Below the pieces are notes generated by a model. That model was not told the origin of the DNA. It was given only the letters and a program-made list of their open reading frames with translations, and ran no database searches. A program made the position numbers and the translations under genes. This document shows positions 10,785 through 26,705 of a DNA stretch of 64,000 nucleotides, in pieces. How positions within the stretch are numbered: the first letter of the stretch is position 1; each line of letters begins with the position of its first letter. The stretch lies in assembly GCA_963691705.1 (NCBI GenBank), contig OY829543.1, forward strand, positions 46,542,564 through 46,606,563. Reading direction: 5' to 3'. The DNA comes from Viola odorata (Eukaryota; Streptophyta; Magnoliopsida; Malpighiales; Violaceae).

Positions 10785-13700
10785 TCAAGTTTCAACCTTC
10801 GCAACCTTTCTCTGCTCAATTTGGCCTGTCAAAGGGCATTGCATCTCTGTCCAGCTTACTGGAACCATGGTTCCACCTGAAAGAAACAACCAAAAAACAA
10901 GAGATGCAAATTTATAAATTCACCTATGTTCTCGAGTACGTAACAATGGATGTAATATAACAACACTGAATGAAAATATAACAACTAAAACTCCACAAGT
11001 GGTTATTTATTAGTAAGTTCTTCCCTTTCTTGAGTTTCCATTTATCCAAGATTGAAGCCCAGATGGAACAATTTTCAAATAAGACTTGGTTTCTTCGCTA
11101 ACCAATCCCGTCAGAAGTTGATATCAAACTAATATTAAGTCCTTCAAGAGTAGTAATCCCTCTCTTCCTCTCATATGCATATAGTTTTTTTTTTCTACAG
11201 AACGCAGACACAGTAAAAGAAATAATTCATGTCTGCCATGATTGATGTTCATTGCATTCTAATCAGGGAATGGTATTAGCCCCTGAAAGAAACATGAGAA
11301 CAAGCTCATGTGTAAACACCAGTGACTACTAAGCAAACTAGCATCTTGAATCAGCTTCTAATCAGTGTATACCCAAATCAAAACTGATGAGGACCAAAAT
11401 ATACATGAGTGCCAGCAAGAAGGCAGATGATAGGTCAAGGCAACTGAAAGGACAGAGCATGTGAAAAGACATCTACACCACGGCAAAAAGGATGCATAAT
11501 TGATACTTGACCTCAAACCAACAGTCCAACACTATGAGGAGATAGCTAGAATATTAAATATACACATAGTTTACACTATTTTGTCCGAGCCAAGTGAAAA
11601 TACTTCTATTTCAAAAGCGAGGTCAGGATTAGATAACTTTACCAGCTGTGCTCTCTGCAGATACAACACCTAACTCATTCTTTGCAGTTGAAAGATAATA
11701 AGCCCGTGCATCACCAAGGGACAGCTAGTTATAGAAATCACGTCAAGGAAATATACTTTCAACTAGTTACTTCAAATCAATGCAATATGCAGAAACAAAC
11801 ATGCACTCAAGAAGCCTTATGGGAGTAAAAAAGGACTTAATATTAGACATAATAATGGGAGTAAAAAAGAAGAGAGGCTATTAGAGAAAATTCAAAATCA
11901 AAATACAGATAATATATCACAAATAGACATTCCTCTGCATTTTGTCAGTCAAGAATGAAAAAAATTGCCTCTTCTTTTTTCACAAATAGACATTCCTCTG
12001 CATTTTGAGCCATACATCCAACTTAAGATTTCTTTTTTCTGACAGGTGGAGACAGGCCTGCATGCCTATCTGATGGGGACCAAGGAGGCCATCACTATCA
12101 AACTGCAGAATAGCAGGACGTAGAGTCCCTAGGGTGCATCCCATGCAACAATAATAGTAAATGAAACTAATTACTAAAGATCAGGGAATCTATATTTCCC
12201 ATTACACCAACTTCTTTCTTGTTAATCCTTGCCACTGTATCCTACCCAGATATACCCATACCAACACAGGAATCAATAGTCTGACTAGATGTTATGACCC
12301 TCACAACCATCCTTCATGGTTGCCACTAAGTTGACATTGTCTTTGGGATAACCAATACTTCAGGATAGTGGGAGTTTCAAACTTCCAGTGTTGTTTGCTT
12401 GCTCAAATACTTCCATTTCAATTGTGACAATTAAGTCAATCAAAGGTCAATCAAAGACTGAAGGCACAAGTTTTAATCAATACCTTCCCACCATACCCCT
12501 TCCCAAGACAAGAAAGGGCAACCAAATGCATGAACTACTAATCAGTAATGCCACACGAAAACACTAATAACAAAGTGCAATGGATCTTTGACTATTTATT
12601 ATAGAAGTCTCAGGAAAGACCTTCAACCATAAAGGATACAACTAGAGCTCTGACAATGTCACCGGGGCGAAATGATAAATGCATATCAACTTTGTCAATT
12701 TCTGTGGCTCTTACATCCTGTTGCCTGGCAAGATATATAGAATGATTCAATGCACTGTTCCAATTTACGTATGCCAATGTAAAATAGATGAAGAGACTGA
12801 GTAAGTACAGATGAATATGCAGTTATATCAAGAACAAATTATGAACAGTATCATGACTGTTGATAACAGAGATAGTATTTCAGCTGGTATTACATTTCAT
12901 TCTTAAGGTTTGTTAATCATACAATTCTACAGCGGTTGCTGGCTATATAATATATGTAACTGTAACAAGCATTGAAGTTACTAGTTCTATCCAGTTTACA
13001 CAGTAAGTTGACTGTCTTGCATGGTCACTAACTTAATATTTAGTGTCAGACAATCTATACTCTCCACCTAACAGATAATTAATTCACATACCTGATAGTG
13101 CCAGTAAACTTTTCTCGGACAGACTTGGGACCAACACACATAATATCAGCCGAAGCCATTTTTGTCATCACTTTAGTAACCTATCACCTCAAAAAAGGAA
13201 AATCAAAAACAAAATGATTAAAATTAACATGCTTCAGAATGATGGTTTAGAGTAAAAAGAAAGAACAGCTGCTATCGTATGAGACAATTTACATGCATGT
13301 GCATCATAAATCATGCGAAGAATATGGGCAAAACCCTTGAAGCATAAGATACATAATATTTAGCACTCAGCTGCACCTTTTAGTAACAAAAGATACATAA
13401 AGAGCAAAAGTCTTACACGAGCAAGGACGATAGAGCCAGGTTCGGGCACAGCACCATGGGCCTTGTGTCCAATTACCTCAACAGTTGGTCTCTGTAATTA
13501 ACGAGATCGTCAAAACAGTCCAAAACACAAAAAGCCACTAAAATATTTTATACTTTTTTCTATTGTTTCCTGTTCCCTACTTCTATCTTAGGATATTTTA
13601 CATTCAGAACAGCTTTCTTAATCTCCTTAGGTTTCATTCCTTTTAATAGCCTTAAAATTCATATGTTATTTGTTCCCTCAATAAAATCCTCCAAAAAGAC

Positions 13701-14151
13701 TGACAACAAGCATGAAAAATCCTACTTCCATAAATCTAATGGGGAAAAAGATGATACCCAATAAGTCCAAGTATCTAAATTTTCAGTTCCAGTCATCCAA
13801 TCAAGAAAACCTAAACCGTCCTCACTCCACTAAACTTGTGGACAGGCAACGTTATAAGCTATAAACAAAAGAAGAATGCATACTCATAGCAAAAGACAGA
13901 AAAACAAGATTGAGAGAAAGAAAAGGAAAAAAAAGGTAAGGTTAGGAAAACAAGACCTGATCAACGGAATCAATGGGAGGGGATATGATGCGGCGGACAC
14001 CATTGAGGGAAGAGAAGACGTAGTGGATTTGAGTGCTGAGAAGGGGTGCAACATACGCACCCTTCCCTGCTTTTAGCTCTGCTGCCTTTCCTAACACTTC
14101 TCCTGGTGTCACCATGTCTGCTGCTGATGCGTCGTCCGGTTGCTCTCCCAT
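10785..14151 (-). CDS. CSL4: Exosome complex core subunit CSL4 (EXOSC1-type RNA-binding cap protein)
   Basis: Six minus-strand exons join without a break: 13957-14151, 13417-13491, 13092-13180, 12640-12724, 11643-11724 and 10785-10876. They total 618 nt (205 aa), the usual length for plant CSL4. The N-terminal domain carries VTPGEVLG and GKGAYVAP. The middle is the S1 RNA-binding barrel (GHKAHGAVPEPGSIVLARV, VGPKSVREKFTGTIR). RQQDVRATEIDKVDMHLSF and SLGDARAYYLSTAKNELGV then lead to the C-terminal MQCPLTG segment. Known role: one of three cap proteins on the RNA exosome ring, in nucleus and cytoplasm, helping RNA entry for 3'-5' decay and processing. The last segment has one CxxxxG remnant and no full zinc ribbon, as in plant homologues. 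All introns are GT-AG. The start is set by the conserved MGEQ N-terminus. Nothing suggests decay. Confidence 0.93.
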
Positions 14152-14380
14152 TATTGTCTGGTTTTGGGTTTTTGGGGTTTTGGGTTTTAGTATTAGGCGG
14201 AGAGGAGAATTGACAGTGTAGTCCGAGGATGCTGCTGTTCTGATGCGAGCGTAGAAGTCTTTTCTTTAAGGATAGTGCACCGTCCTGTCGGTTGCTGAAG
14301 CGACGTGTCGCCTGCTATATGCCAACCCTTCCTTTTTTTCTTCAAAAGGACTAAACCCAAAACCCCATTGATTTATAATA
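14152..14380 (-). other. Upstream region of CSL4
   Basis: Bases upstream of the CSL4 ATG hold a C/A-rich leader on the minus strand. No clear TATA box is visible, which is common for housekeeping genes. No other gene is seen before the repeat block at 14381. Confidence 0.4.
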
Positions 14381-14880
14381 GAAATTGAAAACAAATAAGT
14401 AGGAGGGAACAAACGGTGGCTAATTTGAGATTTAGTAAATGTGGGAGTTTAATTGAAAAATTAAATTGAGTATTGATATTTTAAATCTTGTAATTCCATA
14501 AAACTGATATATTAAAACCTATGTGGCTTTTTTTTCTTTTAATTTATTATTTTTTTGTCCATGTAGGATGACACATCATTTCCATGTATTTTTTGTTTTA
14601 TTTTTAGGTAATGACATAGAGTCCTGACAAAAAATAATGATAAAAAATTGAAATAAAAAAAATTCACATCATCACTTCACACTCACATCAGCACGAAAAG
14701 TTTGATATATCAATTTTTTACAAGTACAGGGTCTAAAATGATAAAAAAATTAACAGAGGGTTTAATTAGTTAAGTTTGCTCGCGTACAGGGTCTAAAATA
14801 TCATTAACTTAAGAAAAATCAACAAACACGAGAACTAATTCTTTCATGTGAGAAAGTAATTTTTTTTAATTTTCTATTTT
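14381..14880. repeat. AT-rich segmental repeat, copy 1
   Basis: It begins GAAATTGAAAACAAATAAG and ends near TTCATGTGAGAAAGTAA. Landmarks (GTGGCTAATTTGA, TTTATTATTTTTTT, CACATCATCACTT, GGTCTAAAAT, ACACGAGAACTAATTCTTT) recur in the same order in 15241-16100. No coding sequence. Confidence 0.7.
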
Positions 14881-15240
14881 AAAATAAATGTTCAATTTAT
14901 AATATAAATGTTATTATTATAAAAATATTACTAAGTTAAAGAAAATAATTTATTGCATTTAAAAAAAAGTTATCTAAAAAGCATTTCGAGCCCCTACGTT
15001 TGTTTATTTTTCTCAATCAAGCCCCCGTTTGGGTATCAATCAACCCTTAATATCTTTTAGTTTTTGCAATTTTAATTCACCAGAAATTAGTTTATAACAC
15101 GTAGTACAAATTATCTGACGTTGAGCAGGAACTCTAGGTATAGGCGGGAACAATCAATTAAAATATAAATTTCTTAGGTCTAAGTCGGATAATTTGTGCC
15201 ACATGAAAATAAATTGATTTTTGGTGACATTAAAATTACA

Positions 15241-16100
15241 GAAATTGAAAACAAATAAGTAGGAGGGGCTAGAATTGAGACAAATTGAACAAACGTGGTG
15301 GCTAATTTGATATTTAGTTTATGTGGGAGGAGATTTTCTATGGTAGAAAAATATTCAAAAAAAAATGGGGTAATGACATTTTAAATCTTGTACTCAAGTA
15401 AATATAATTAATTTCACCCTTCGTTAATTGTTTTTGTCATTATGGACCTTGTACTCATAGAAAACTAATACTCCCTCTGTCCCTCAATGATTGTCGTTTT
15501 AGCTTTTGCTTTTACTGTTTCGGCACGTATCTTAAGACGGCTGGCAGACGACCTATTTGAGACAATTTTGCCCCTAATTTTTTCTGAGAAGTACGTTAAG
15601 GATTAACGTACGTTTAAAAAAAATTCGAATTTTTTTGGGGTCAAATAGTGCCTCATCCGACCTCCTCGATATACGTTCCCTACTGAATATTGAGATGCGA
15701 GGAAGACATTCATTGAGGGACAGAGGGAGTATAATAGACGCTTTATGCTCATGTGGCTTTTTTTTCTTTCAATTTATTATTTTTTTCCATTCCCATGTAT
15801 ATATTTTTTTATTTCTGGGTAATGACATGAAATCCTATGATGACAAAAATAATAATAATAAATTAAAAGAAAAAAATCACATCATCACTTAATAATGGTC
15901 ACATCAGCAAAAAAGGTCTAATATTCAATTTTTCACGAGTACAAAATCTAAAATGACAAAAATAATTAACAGAAGATCTAATTAATCAAGTTTACTCGAG
16001 CATAGGATCTAAAATATCATTAACCAAAAAAAGAACCAACAACACACGAGAACTAATTCTTTTATGTGAGAATATAGTTTTTTTTTTAATTTGCTATTTA
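15241..16100. repeat. AT-rich segmental repeat, copy 2, carrying a MITE
   Basis: This is the direct repeat of 14381-14880 with the same order of landmarks. It is about 260 bp longer because of the Stowaway element at 15471-15729, so the MITE arrived after the duplication or was lost from copy 1. Confidence 0.7.
15471..15729. mobile_element. Stowaway MITE, 259 bp
   Basis: The ends CTCCCTCTGTCCCTCAATGA and TCATTGAGGGACAGAGGGAG form perfect inverted repeats of 20 bp. TA target duplications lie at 15469-15470 and 15730-15731. No transposase. Confidence 0.92.
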
Positions 16101-16981
16101 AGAAAAGTAGAAAGTTTAGGTTTATTTCATTTGTGAGGCATCCAAAAAATTAAGATGTATGTTGCTAAAAGAAATAGTTTTTGGATCTAAAATCAATTTT
16201 TTAAATAGTTAAGGGGTCTTTTGTCTTCGGGTCGGATATCAATTTTGGCGGGTTGATTTGTATGGTTTAATGGTTGGGGTTATTGTAACCACAATTTGAT
16301 GTTAGTTTGATTCATGCACATCAAAGTTGACTGAAAGTGATGATATCGGACAAAAAAGTGCAGACAATTAGCAATTTATCATTATATATATTGCTCGGAT
16401 GAGTGAGGAGACTCTTCCAAAACAAACCAGTACTACCACTTATTTTATTCACCTTTACTTTTTACTAAATCACTTCTTGAAACTCATAAGCTATATTGGT
16501 GTCGATTAGAATTTTCTATTAGGAGGTCAAGAACATGGTTCTTTTGAGCACTTTTACTCGTGAGTTTTTTTAATAAAAAAATCAGATTCTAACTATTGAT
16601 GCGAACAAATCAAAGAATTTTAGAACACTATTTTATCGGTGTATTTAAATCACTTGATAAAAACTGGAAGTCATTTTCATATATGCTGAAAAGTCACCTT
16701 GTACATCTTTTTTCATATTAAGTATTCACATGCATACATGGTCCAAAATGAATTCCTTCTTTTTATATTTTTTGTTTTGCATTGTTCCGATTACAGGTTG
16801 GTGGGTGGTCGTCCTTAGAAGTTGGCATTTCATGGGCCACACCCTCTTAGTCTTTAGACTTTAATGGCTTTGATAGCTAATAATTGAATTGTAGTATCTT
16901 GTGAGTGATTAGTGAGTCCATCTTCTTCATCTGAGTTTAAGTGTAAGGGAAAGGAGTTGACTCTTTGATTTATATAAACAT
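16101..16981 (+). promoter_or_regulatory. Upstream region of the lectin receptor kinase
   Basis: No gene is seen in these 880 bases. A TATATAAAC string lies at about 16972, only about 10 bases before the ATG, so the true TATA box may be further up (candidate TATATATATT near 16384). Promoter elements cannot be assigned from sequence alone. Confidence 0.3.
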
Positions 16982-20281
<3,300 letters not shown>

Positions 20282-20601
20282 ACGGTTTTGAGAGAATTGA
20301 TCACCGCAGAGCATTGTTTCTGTACTCCACCTAAAGCTTGGATGACCTTTATCTTCTCTTAACCTTAAAAAAGAGAGAAATTTTGAATTGTTCCCATGTT
20401 GTATTTAAGTACAGTGTCAATATTCAAGTTCCCACCAACACATAGTTGTGATTTGACTCATTTCGTAATATCCTTAATTAAGCCGAATTCCGCTCTAAAT
20501 TAGACAACAATGAAGCAATCAGAAGAGCTGAGTTGGCTGATTTCCAAGCATCCCTTCATCTGCTTCTATTATTTTCACTCTTCTGTCTTGAACACATTTC
20601 C
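20282..20601. other. Tail-to-tail gap between the two lectin receptor genes
   Basis: It holds the 3' UTR of the plus-strand receptor (AT-rich, no clear gene) and the non-coding run-out of the minus-strand pseudogene. I see no kinase-domain remnant for the latter. Confidence 0.5.
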
Positions 20602-20714
20602 TCAAGCTTTTTTATCCTCACTGCTTAAAAGGTAAATAAATTCAAGTTCAAATGCATCATCTGCCATGTACTGTGCTCCTTGGCCCCAAAACTGGCATCC
20701 AGTACCCTCGCTTG

Positions 20715-23250
20715 GGCTCTGTTTGACGTTCCAGTTCTAGCTGGAAAAGTTCTGTGGGAAGAAGTTATATTTGAAAATGACTTATAAAAAAAGGAGTATG
20801 CTCTTTGGTAAATATTTGTTAAAAGTGTTGCGAGAAACCAGAAGTTGTTTATGCTGTTTGGTAAAAACAACTTTTAAAACTATGGTTGGAATGTAAAATG
20901 ACCATAAAGGATACAATTTGTTTTCCTATTTTAAACTTAATTTTTGTTTGTGTGTAGATTGTTGAAATGTGTAATGGCATATATAATAAATAAGAAACAT
21001 GATGAATAATCACATGCTTGTAGTGAGTTTGTTACATTCTCGGTGATAAATCGTCAACTTATAAATATTAATTAACAATAAAGATAATGGTAACCGAAAT
21101 AAAATGTAAAGAATTGTTTATTAAAATTGAACAAGTATAATATATATACGATCTCCCATTTCCATTTTTCCTATAGGCTAACAATTCGAATATGAGGCGT
21201 CATCAAAATAGGATTAAAATACCCCGACGACCAAGAAGTTTTACATATATAAATCACAATTACATATTCATCATTAAACTATTAGCTATTGAGTTACGAA
21301 CTACATTCATAGGTAACATTTCACTATTATCTCCTTCACTTTGCATACTTCCTTCACCCATATACATCGAATCTTGTGAAAAATCATCCGTATCCGGAAA
21401 AATATCATTTGGTACAAAATTTGGATTCTCATCCAATCTTCTAAAGCAGGATCATCTAGAGATTTTCTTCGTATAAAATTGTGTAGCACCATAGAAGTGA
21501 CTACAATTTTAGCTTGCGTTGGAAATGGATACGAAGGCATGTCACGTAATATTTTCCATCTTCGCTTCCATACTCCAAACAGCCTTGGGTACTTTACTTC
21601 CAACTCCTTGGGTTGTCATCTACAACAAAAATAATATATTTATGGCATGATTTTCGATCAATTTGACTACTTGTGCAAAATTTGGACGCAAGATTATCTC
21701 TAATATAGCATTACCTCAATAGCTAAAGATCACATAAAAAATTTACGAAATGATTATTAGTGCAAAGTATGTTACCCAATAATATCATCATCACAATGTC
21801 TTAAGATAGTTTCTAATGCTAAATCAATTGCATATTGGCTGCAAGCACATACAACAACACAAGCATGGCCAGAACATGCTTCCAAGAATAAAACAACCAC
21901 TAATGTATGTTAACTCCAAGCCAGACATAGACAGGAAACACAAGGAATTTAGGAAATTGCTTGAATTTATTACCTTCACATCCAGAGTAGCAGCAAACTA
22001 ACAATAAAATTTGAGAGTAGCACAATCAAACTTGCAAAGAAACGCCAAAAATAAATGAAATGGTTAAAGTAAAGTTAAACTGAATTTTTTAAGCTAAGGC
22101 AGTATGCTAAAGAGCAATTGAATTTAAATTTTCCCATTTTGCAAAGAATTTGCTACCGTGAACCCAGATGAGGTAGCATGCTAAAGAGAAATTAAAGTTA
22201 AACTTTCCTATAATGCAAAGAAATTGCTACTGTGAAACTCAGATATATATCTCAACCTATTTTGCTATGATCTCACTCAGCGATGCCTACAATAATCAGA
22301 ACCATAAACTCAACAGCTGCAACTCAACAAAAAAGGAAATGAAAAGAGAAAGAAAGGAAAAACCACAACTCTTTGGTCTCATCAGACAAGATTTACTTTG
22401 AAGTTACAGTAATTTTTACAAATTAATCATCATATTCCTACCATTAAAATTGAGTTTCCATTAGTTGCTGAAATCCCCAGATTTGGTAAATAAAATAACA
22501 TCCTCATTATCAATAGTTAGTGAAACAAAACACACTTACATCAGCACCGTCACACATCAAATGGACCATAGATTTACAGAAACTTAGCCACTTATCATCA
22601 AACAACAAACTCTAAATCACTTACTCCAACAAACAAGAACAACAACACGATAGTACACTAAAGCAACAACTATGACAATTTCAATCTTCATCAGATCCGA
22701 AACAAAACAACGAAATCGGGAAAAAAGATGAAGGGGAGGAGAGAAGGATCTGACCTTGAGAGAGAGGAAGAGTTTTGCTAGGAGATGGAAGGGAAAAGAA
22801 GAGCTCTCTCGCTGGTTGTAGAGAGAGATGCGCAGAGTGTTAAGCGAAAGAGGATGAGGACGAGGGTTTGCTGAAATCCCCAGATTTGGTAAATAAACCC
22901 TAGCAGAGGATTCGGGAGATGTGAGGAGAAGAAGAAAGAGGCGTTGGGTTTGGAAATGAGAACTGACCAAAATTTTAGAGGTTTTTATACCAGGCTTAAA
23001 TGTCATTTTGTAAAATTGGGTGGAAATTTTTGTCCAAAAGAAAAGAGGTACCTCCTTCCCGTGTCCTTCCCCAAATAACTCCCTACTGTTGCTGTCTTGA
23101 GCTCTAGCCTGAAACATGGCCAAAACATTGGTTTTCAGCACCAACTTGTCCAAAAAGCTGGTTTGAAATTTGGTAACCAAACACCATGACACATGGTTTG
23201 GTTTTGGAAACCACCTTTTCCCAACCCAACCCAGAACCCCAAACACCACC
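20715..23250. mobile_element. PIF/Harbinger element (2.5 kb) inserted in a receptor pseudogene
   Basis: The left end is GGCTCTGTTTGACG and the right end is CCCCAAACACCACC. A 3-bp duplication TTG flanks it (20712-20714 and 23251-23253). Taking out the element and one TTG rejoins the PAN-domain frame exactly, which fixes both ends. A transposase remnant is on the minus strand at 21310-21603. The right 400 bp are rich in TGGTTTCCAAAACC-type sequence. The left end resembles the element at 2798. It is probably a deletion derivative that cannot move by itself. Confidence 0.85.
21310..21603 (-). pseudogene. HARBI1-type (DDE_Tnp_4) transposase C-terminal remnant
   Basis: The minus-strand frame shows the typical end of a Harbinger nuclease: FGVWKRRWKILRDMPSYPF, then QAKIVVTSMVLHNFIRR. 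It has no ATG and no upstream catalytic region within the element, so only the last of the DDE signature region is kept. The family cuts and joins DNA at 3-bp targets, which agrees with the TTG duplication around the host element. Confidence 0.8.
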
Positions 23251-24244
23251 TTGGTCTAACGGCCTGATAGGCGATACAACTGCAGTTTTTCCAGCACTGA
23301 GCATGGTAATCACTGAGACCCAAACTCAAATCCGGATCGTAAGACCAGAGCTTATCATTATATGTAAAGTAACCCCTTTTTTTCACAAAGAACTCAGACC
23401 CATTTTTCTTGCACTTAGTTGGCTTTTCTGACAAGCAAATTGAGGTTGAATTCTTGACATCATACTGGCATGGACCGACTTGTCTGAAACTCCAAATACT
23501 ATAATTGCCTCTTCTATCCAAATAGAATTCAGTAATTTGGCCTAATGTGTCCAAATCCCACTTGGACAAAATAGACTTATCTTTGACAGAATAGGAGAAG
23601 TACTTCTCAACGTTGGAAACAAACCTGAAGCCATAAATATCGCGTCTTTCTGTCAGCTCAGGTGCTGATTGGAAACTCCCGTTCTGTGTCCATACTCCGC
23701 TTGACCAGCAAATCTCACCGCGCCGCCAAACGAGCAACTGATTTGAACCCGGTGGATCCACACCTAACCTGAAAGCTCCTGGGGTAGGAACCTGTTCACT
23801 TATCCATGAAGTGAGTGTTCAGTTTTGGCACGTCTTGAAATTCATCCCTAATTTCATTCCAGGAAGTAATATGTTGTGTGGGTAATCAAAACTCTACCAC
23901 AGAATAGAATAGGGCCTGGAATCCCATCAGGATCGGTTTTTCTCAGGACAAGGTTTCCTGAATCCAGCAGAGTGGCTGTAATGTTGCCTGTTGAAGACTT
24001 TCCTGCCTGGATTTTATTAGAAGTTATAGGAATTGGAAGGCCGTTTTGGTATGTGATCTTCAAACTCCCATCGTTGTCTATAACTACATTGCTAAAGGAA
24101 TTAGGGAGGGGGCTGTTGCGGTTGGCCACCCACACTGGATAATATGGAATCCTCTCAAACCAGATTTCGAGGTAGCGCGGACTAGCAGAACCCATCATGT
24201 TTGAAGCGGGGTTGGAGCTAAAGAATCCCAACTTGAAGGCCCCT

Positions 24245-25552
24245 TGATAGTTGCCGAAACCGTCAAAATTAATTAAAGTACAATTCACCATGCACATGCA
24301 ATGAAAAATAATATCAAGTGGTAGAAAGGATCGTTCCTCAGGGATTCGGTAGTTAATCTCAATTCTTTGTAATGTGAAAGTGGTAAATATCAATAACAGG
24401 ATGGTTTAGTGAAAATAATTAAAGAAACAGAAATAATGAAAGCAGTAAACAGAATGAGTTGATGTATCCAAGTGATGATAACTTCCTAGTAAAAACTCTA
24501 TCTGGACCATGATTCATGGCGATTGATCATTGATGCAAGTGTATTAAAAACCAAACTTATAGGATGGCTATAGAGACCAGGTTGGTCACCTAGATCTCCC
24601 GCTCTCCTCCTACTCAAGATTCCTAAAGAGACTTTATTAAAAACCCCTAATCGACTCAATAACCCTAAGAAACACTCTATAGGATTTAATTGAACAACTG
24701 ATAAAGGCACGGGGAGAGACCTATCCCAGGTCTGGGAGATAGACGTGTCTACTCCTTTAAACTTGATCCTACCCTTTTTCTATTCTTATCCGTCGATCAG
24801 TTAGTTGCCTTCGTATTCCCTTCAACAATGTAGACTCCAATGTCTTGAGGAAAGACTGTAATTATGCAAGTTCTAAATGAAGTTAATCAGGCTTTAAATA
24901 AAACAAGAATAAATTGACATTTAATTAAAAAGGGTAGAAATATAAGTTATGGAATTTATGAAGAGCAATTCGATCTTACAATCGATGAATAGTGGACAAA
25001 GAATCTTTACCAAGAAGATGTTTAGCCTACGACAGATATAATAATAATAAAGATAAAGGAATATGCATAAACTGTGATTAGGTTGAAGAGGAAAAAAAAA
25101 TCAAGTCGAGCAGCAACAAAGACAATAGAGTAGAGAGAAAAACGGAGGAAGAAGAGACAGACCTCTTTTCCAATCGGCTTTTTAAAATAAAAAATCCTAA
25201 TTGTTCAAACTTCGAAAGTGATAAGGATAGAATAAAATAAAATATAATTATTTTTAAATCTCCTAAACTGAAAATAGGAGAAGTATAGCTCAAGAAAGAG
25301 CTTTAATCGTTGAAGGACTTCTTCTAGAAACAGACAGCTCGCGGCCCAGACCCAGTTCGGCTTCTCATTAATCTAGTTGACTCTGGTCAACGTTGCGAAT
25401 CCTCGCCTTATCCCAAGCCTGGGATAAAGTATGCTTTCTTTTCACCAAAACTGGCTCTAAACAGGTATTTCCAGCTGCAAATAAATTATTTGCTTCTCAA
25501 CAACTGGTTCAGTAAAAAGGAGTGGAAAACCCATCATTTAGCAGTATCATCA
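24245..25552 (-). mobile_element. 3' LTR of element C
   Basis: On the minus strand it starts TGATGATACTGC (25552) and ends GGCAACTATCA (24245), so it has TG...CA ends. Before it lies a purine-rich GCTTGGGGGCAAGC tract. The receptor lectin frame resumes directly after it. The ends are inferred without the second LTR, so they may be off by a few bases. Confidence 0.6.
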
Positions 25553-26705
25553 TCCTATGCTTGCCCCCAAGCATCAAAATAAAACAAATCAAAACAAACA
25601 TTAGGAGCCCAAAATTCTTTATTCAACCATGCACCTCACCACTAAAATTACCTAAACACTTCAATCACCAAATCAATGCTAGACTACCAAGGATCGATCA
25701 ATACCCTAAACATACCCCATCCAAATGGTTTCAAGACATCTAGCTATGCATCTTAAGTAATGATTGAGAGACAAAACATCATTGTAGATTTGAGCATGTA
25801 TCAGTGCAGTTCCATCAGAATGTGCATTTTAAAACCATTGTGCTTTTTACTGTTATTTTTTATTCATGGCAGAATATCCTTAATTTTCATTAACTTTTTG
25901 CCATTGCCATTCTTTTGCATTGTTTTCTTTTGCAGGCAGAATTATTTTCAATTCAAAGCAGTGTTTGTTCTTTTTGGGCTCTCCAAGTCCCAGAACTTTC
26001 GCTTTTGCTTATTTTCTGCTCTTCTTTCATGACATTTTAGCACACAAACTTTGCACAAACAATCAGATGGAAACTAAGCAAATGCTCAAATCAAAGCAAC
26101 TATTTTTGTCACCTCAATTATATTTCAGACTCTAAACTAAATTTATATGAGACCATGTGGATAGTTAATGTTCTGAGAGCATTAGGATATATGTCTCTTA
26201 AGCATTGATCATGTTATGCTCATTCACTCCCTTGGTACTAAAGCATTGATTTGATTAAACAAGTGTCAAGTTGTATTTTTAGTGGTGAACTACACAACTA
26301 AAATTGAAAACTGGGGTCTGATTTACAAAACAAGACAGACTGTCTACCTAAAAACATACAGAAAAAGAAATAAAAATCATGCACACATCAGACTCAAGAA
26401 AAAAATAAAAACTTGAAAAACTGACTCAAATTAACACAACTAATCAAACAATCAAACAAAACAATCATGCAAAATAATTATTTACACAAACAAGCAAAAC
26501 AGTAGACAATCCTAAAAATTCCTCCCCAACACTAGAAGACACTTTGTCCTCAAAGTGTGAGAAAGGGAAAAGACTCATAGTAAAAATAAAATAAAAAGGG
26601 AGAAAAAGGAAAGAGAGTACCTGGGGCAATTTAGGCATGGGGTGGGGATGGTGAATCTTCCATAAGCCTCTCTATGAGCTTTTCGTTCAGAGCATTTGCG
26701 TGCCT
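25553..26705 (-). other. 3' non-coding region of element C
   Basis: AT-rich sequence between the end of the third ORF and the LTR. It holds the purine tract by the LTR (25553-25575), a hairpin with loop AGGA (26539-26558) and an adjoining AGTGTTGGGGAGG motif (26521-26533). No gene is seen. Confidence 0.6.
26539..26558 (-). promoter_or_regulatory. Hairpin with GAGGAC loop after ORF3 of element C
   Basis: On the minus strand, ACACTTTG pairs with CAAAGTGT around the loop AGGA. It is followed within 6 bases by AGTGTTGGGGAGG. Element A has the matching structure at 54175-54190 with a different stem. Function unknown. Confidence 0.6.

Larger units (their letters stand above)
20602..24244 (-). pseudogene. 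Truncated G-type lectin receptor gene, split by a transposon
   Basis: Read from 24244 down: B-lectin domain (GAFKLGFFSS, PVWVANRNSPL, LLDSGNLVLRKTD), then an S-locus glycoprotein domain (WSSGVWTQNGSFQSAPEL, LDTLGQITEFYLDRRGNYSI). A PAN half follows (CWKNCSCIAYQAV) up to 23254, and after the Harbinger insertion the other PAN half (GTGCQFWGQGA) ends with TGA at 20602-20604. The frame is broken near 23890 and again before 23761. The 5' part is cut at 24244 by the LTR of element C; the signal peptide and first lectin strands should lie beyond the right edge of the window. No transmembrane or kinase exons follow. It is a paralogue of the receptor at 16982 but of a different subgroup, since the lectin sequence differs widely. 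Confidence 0.85.
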
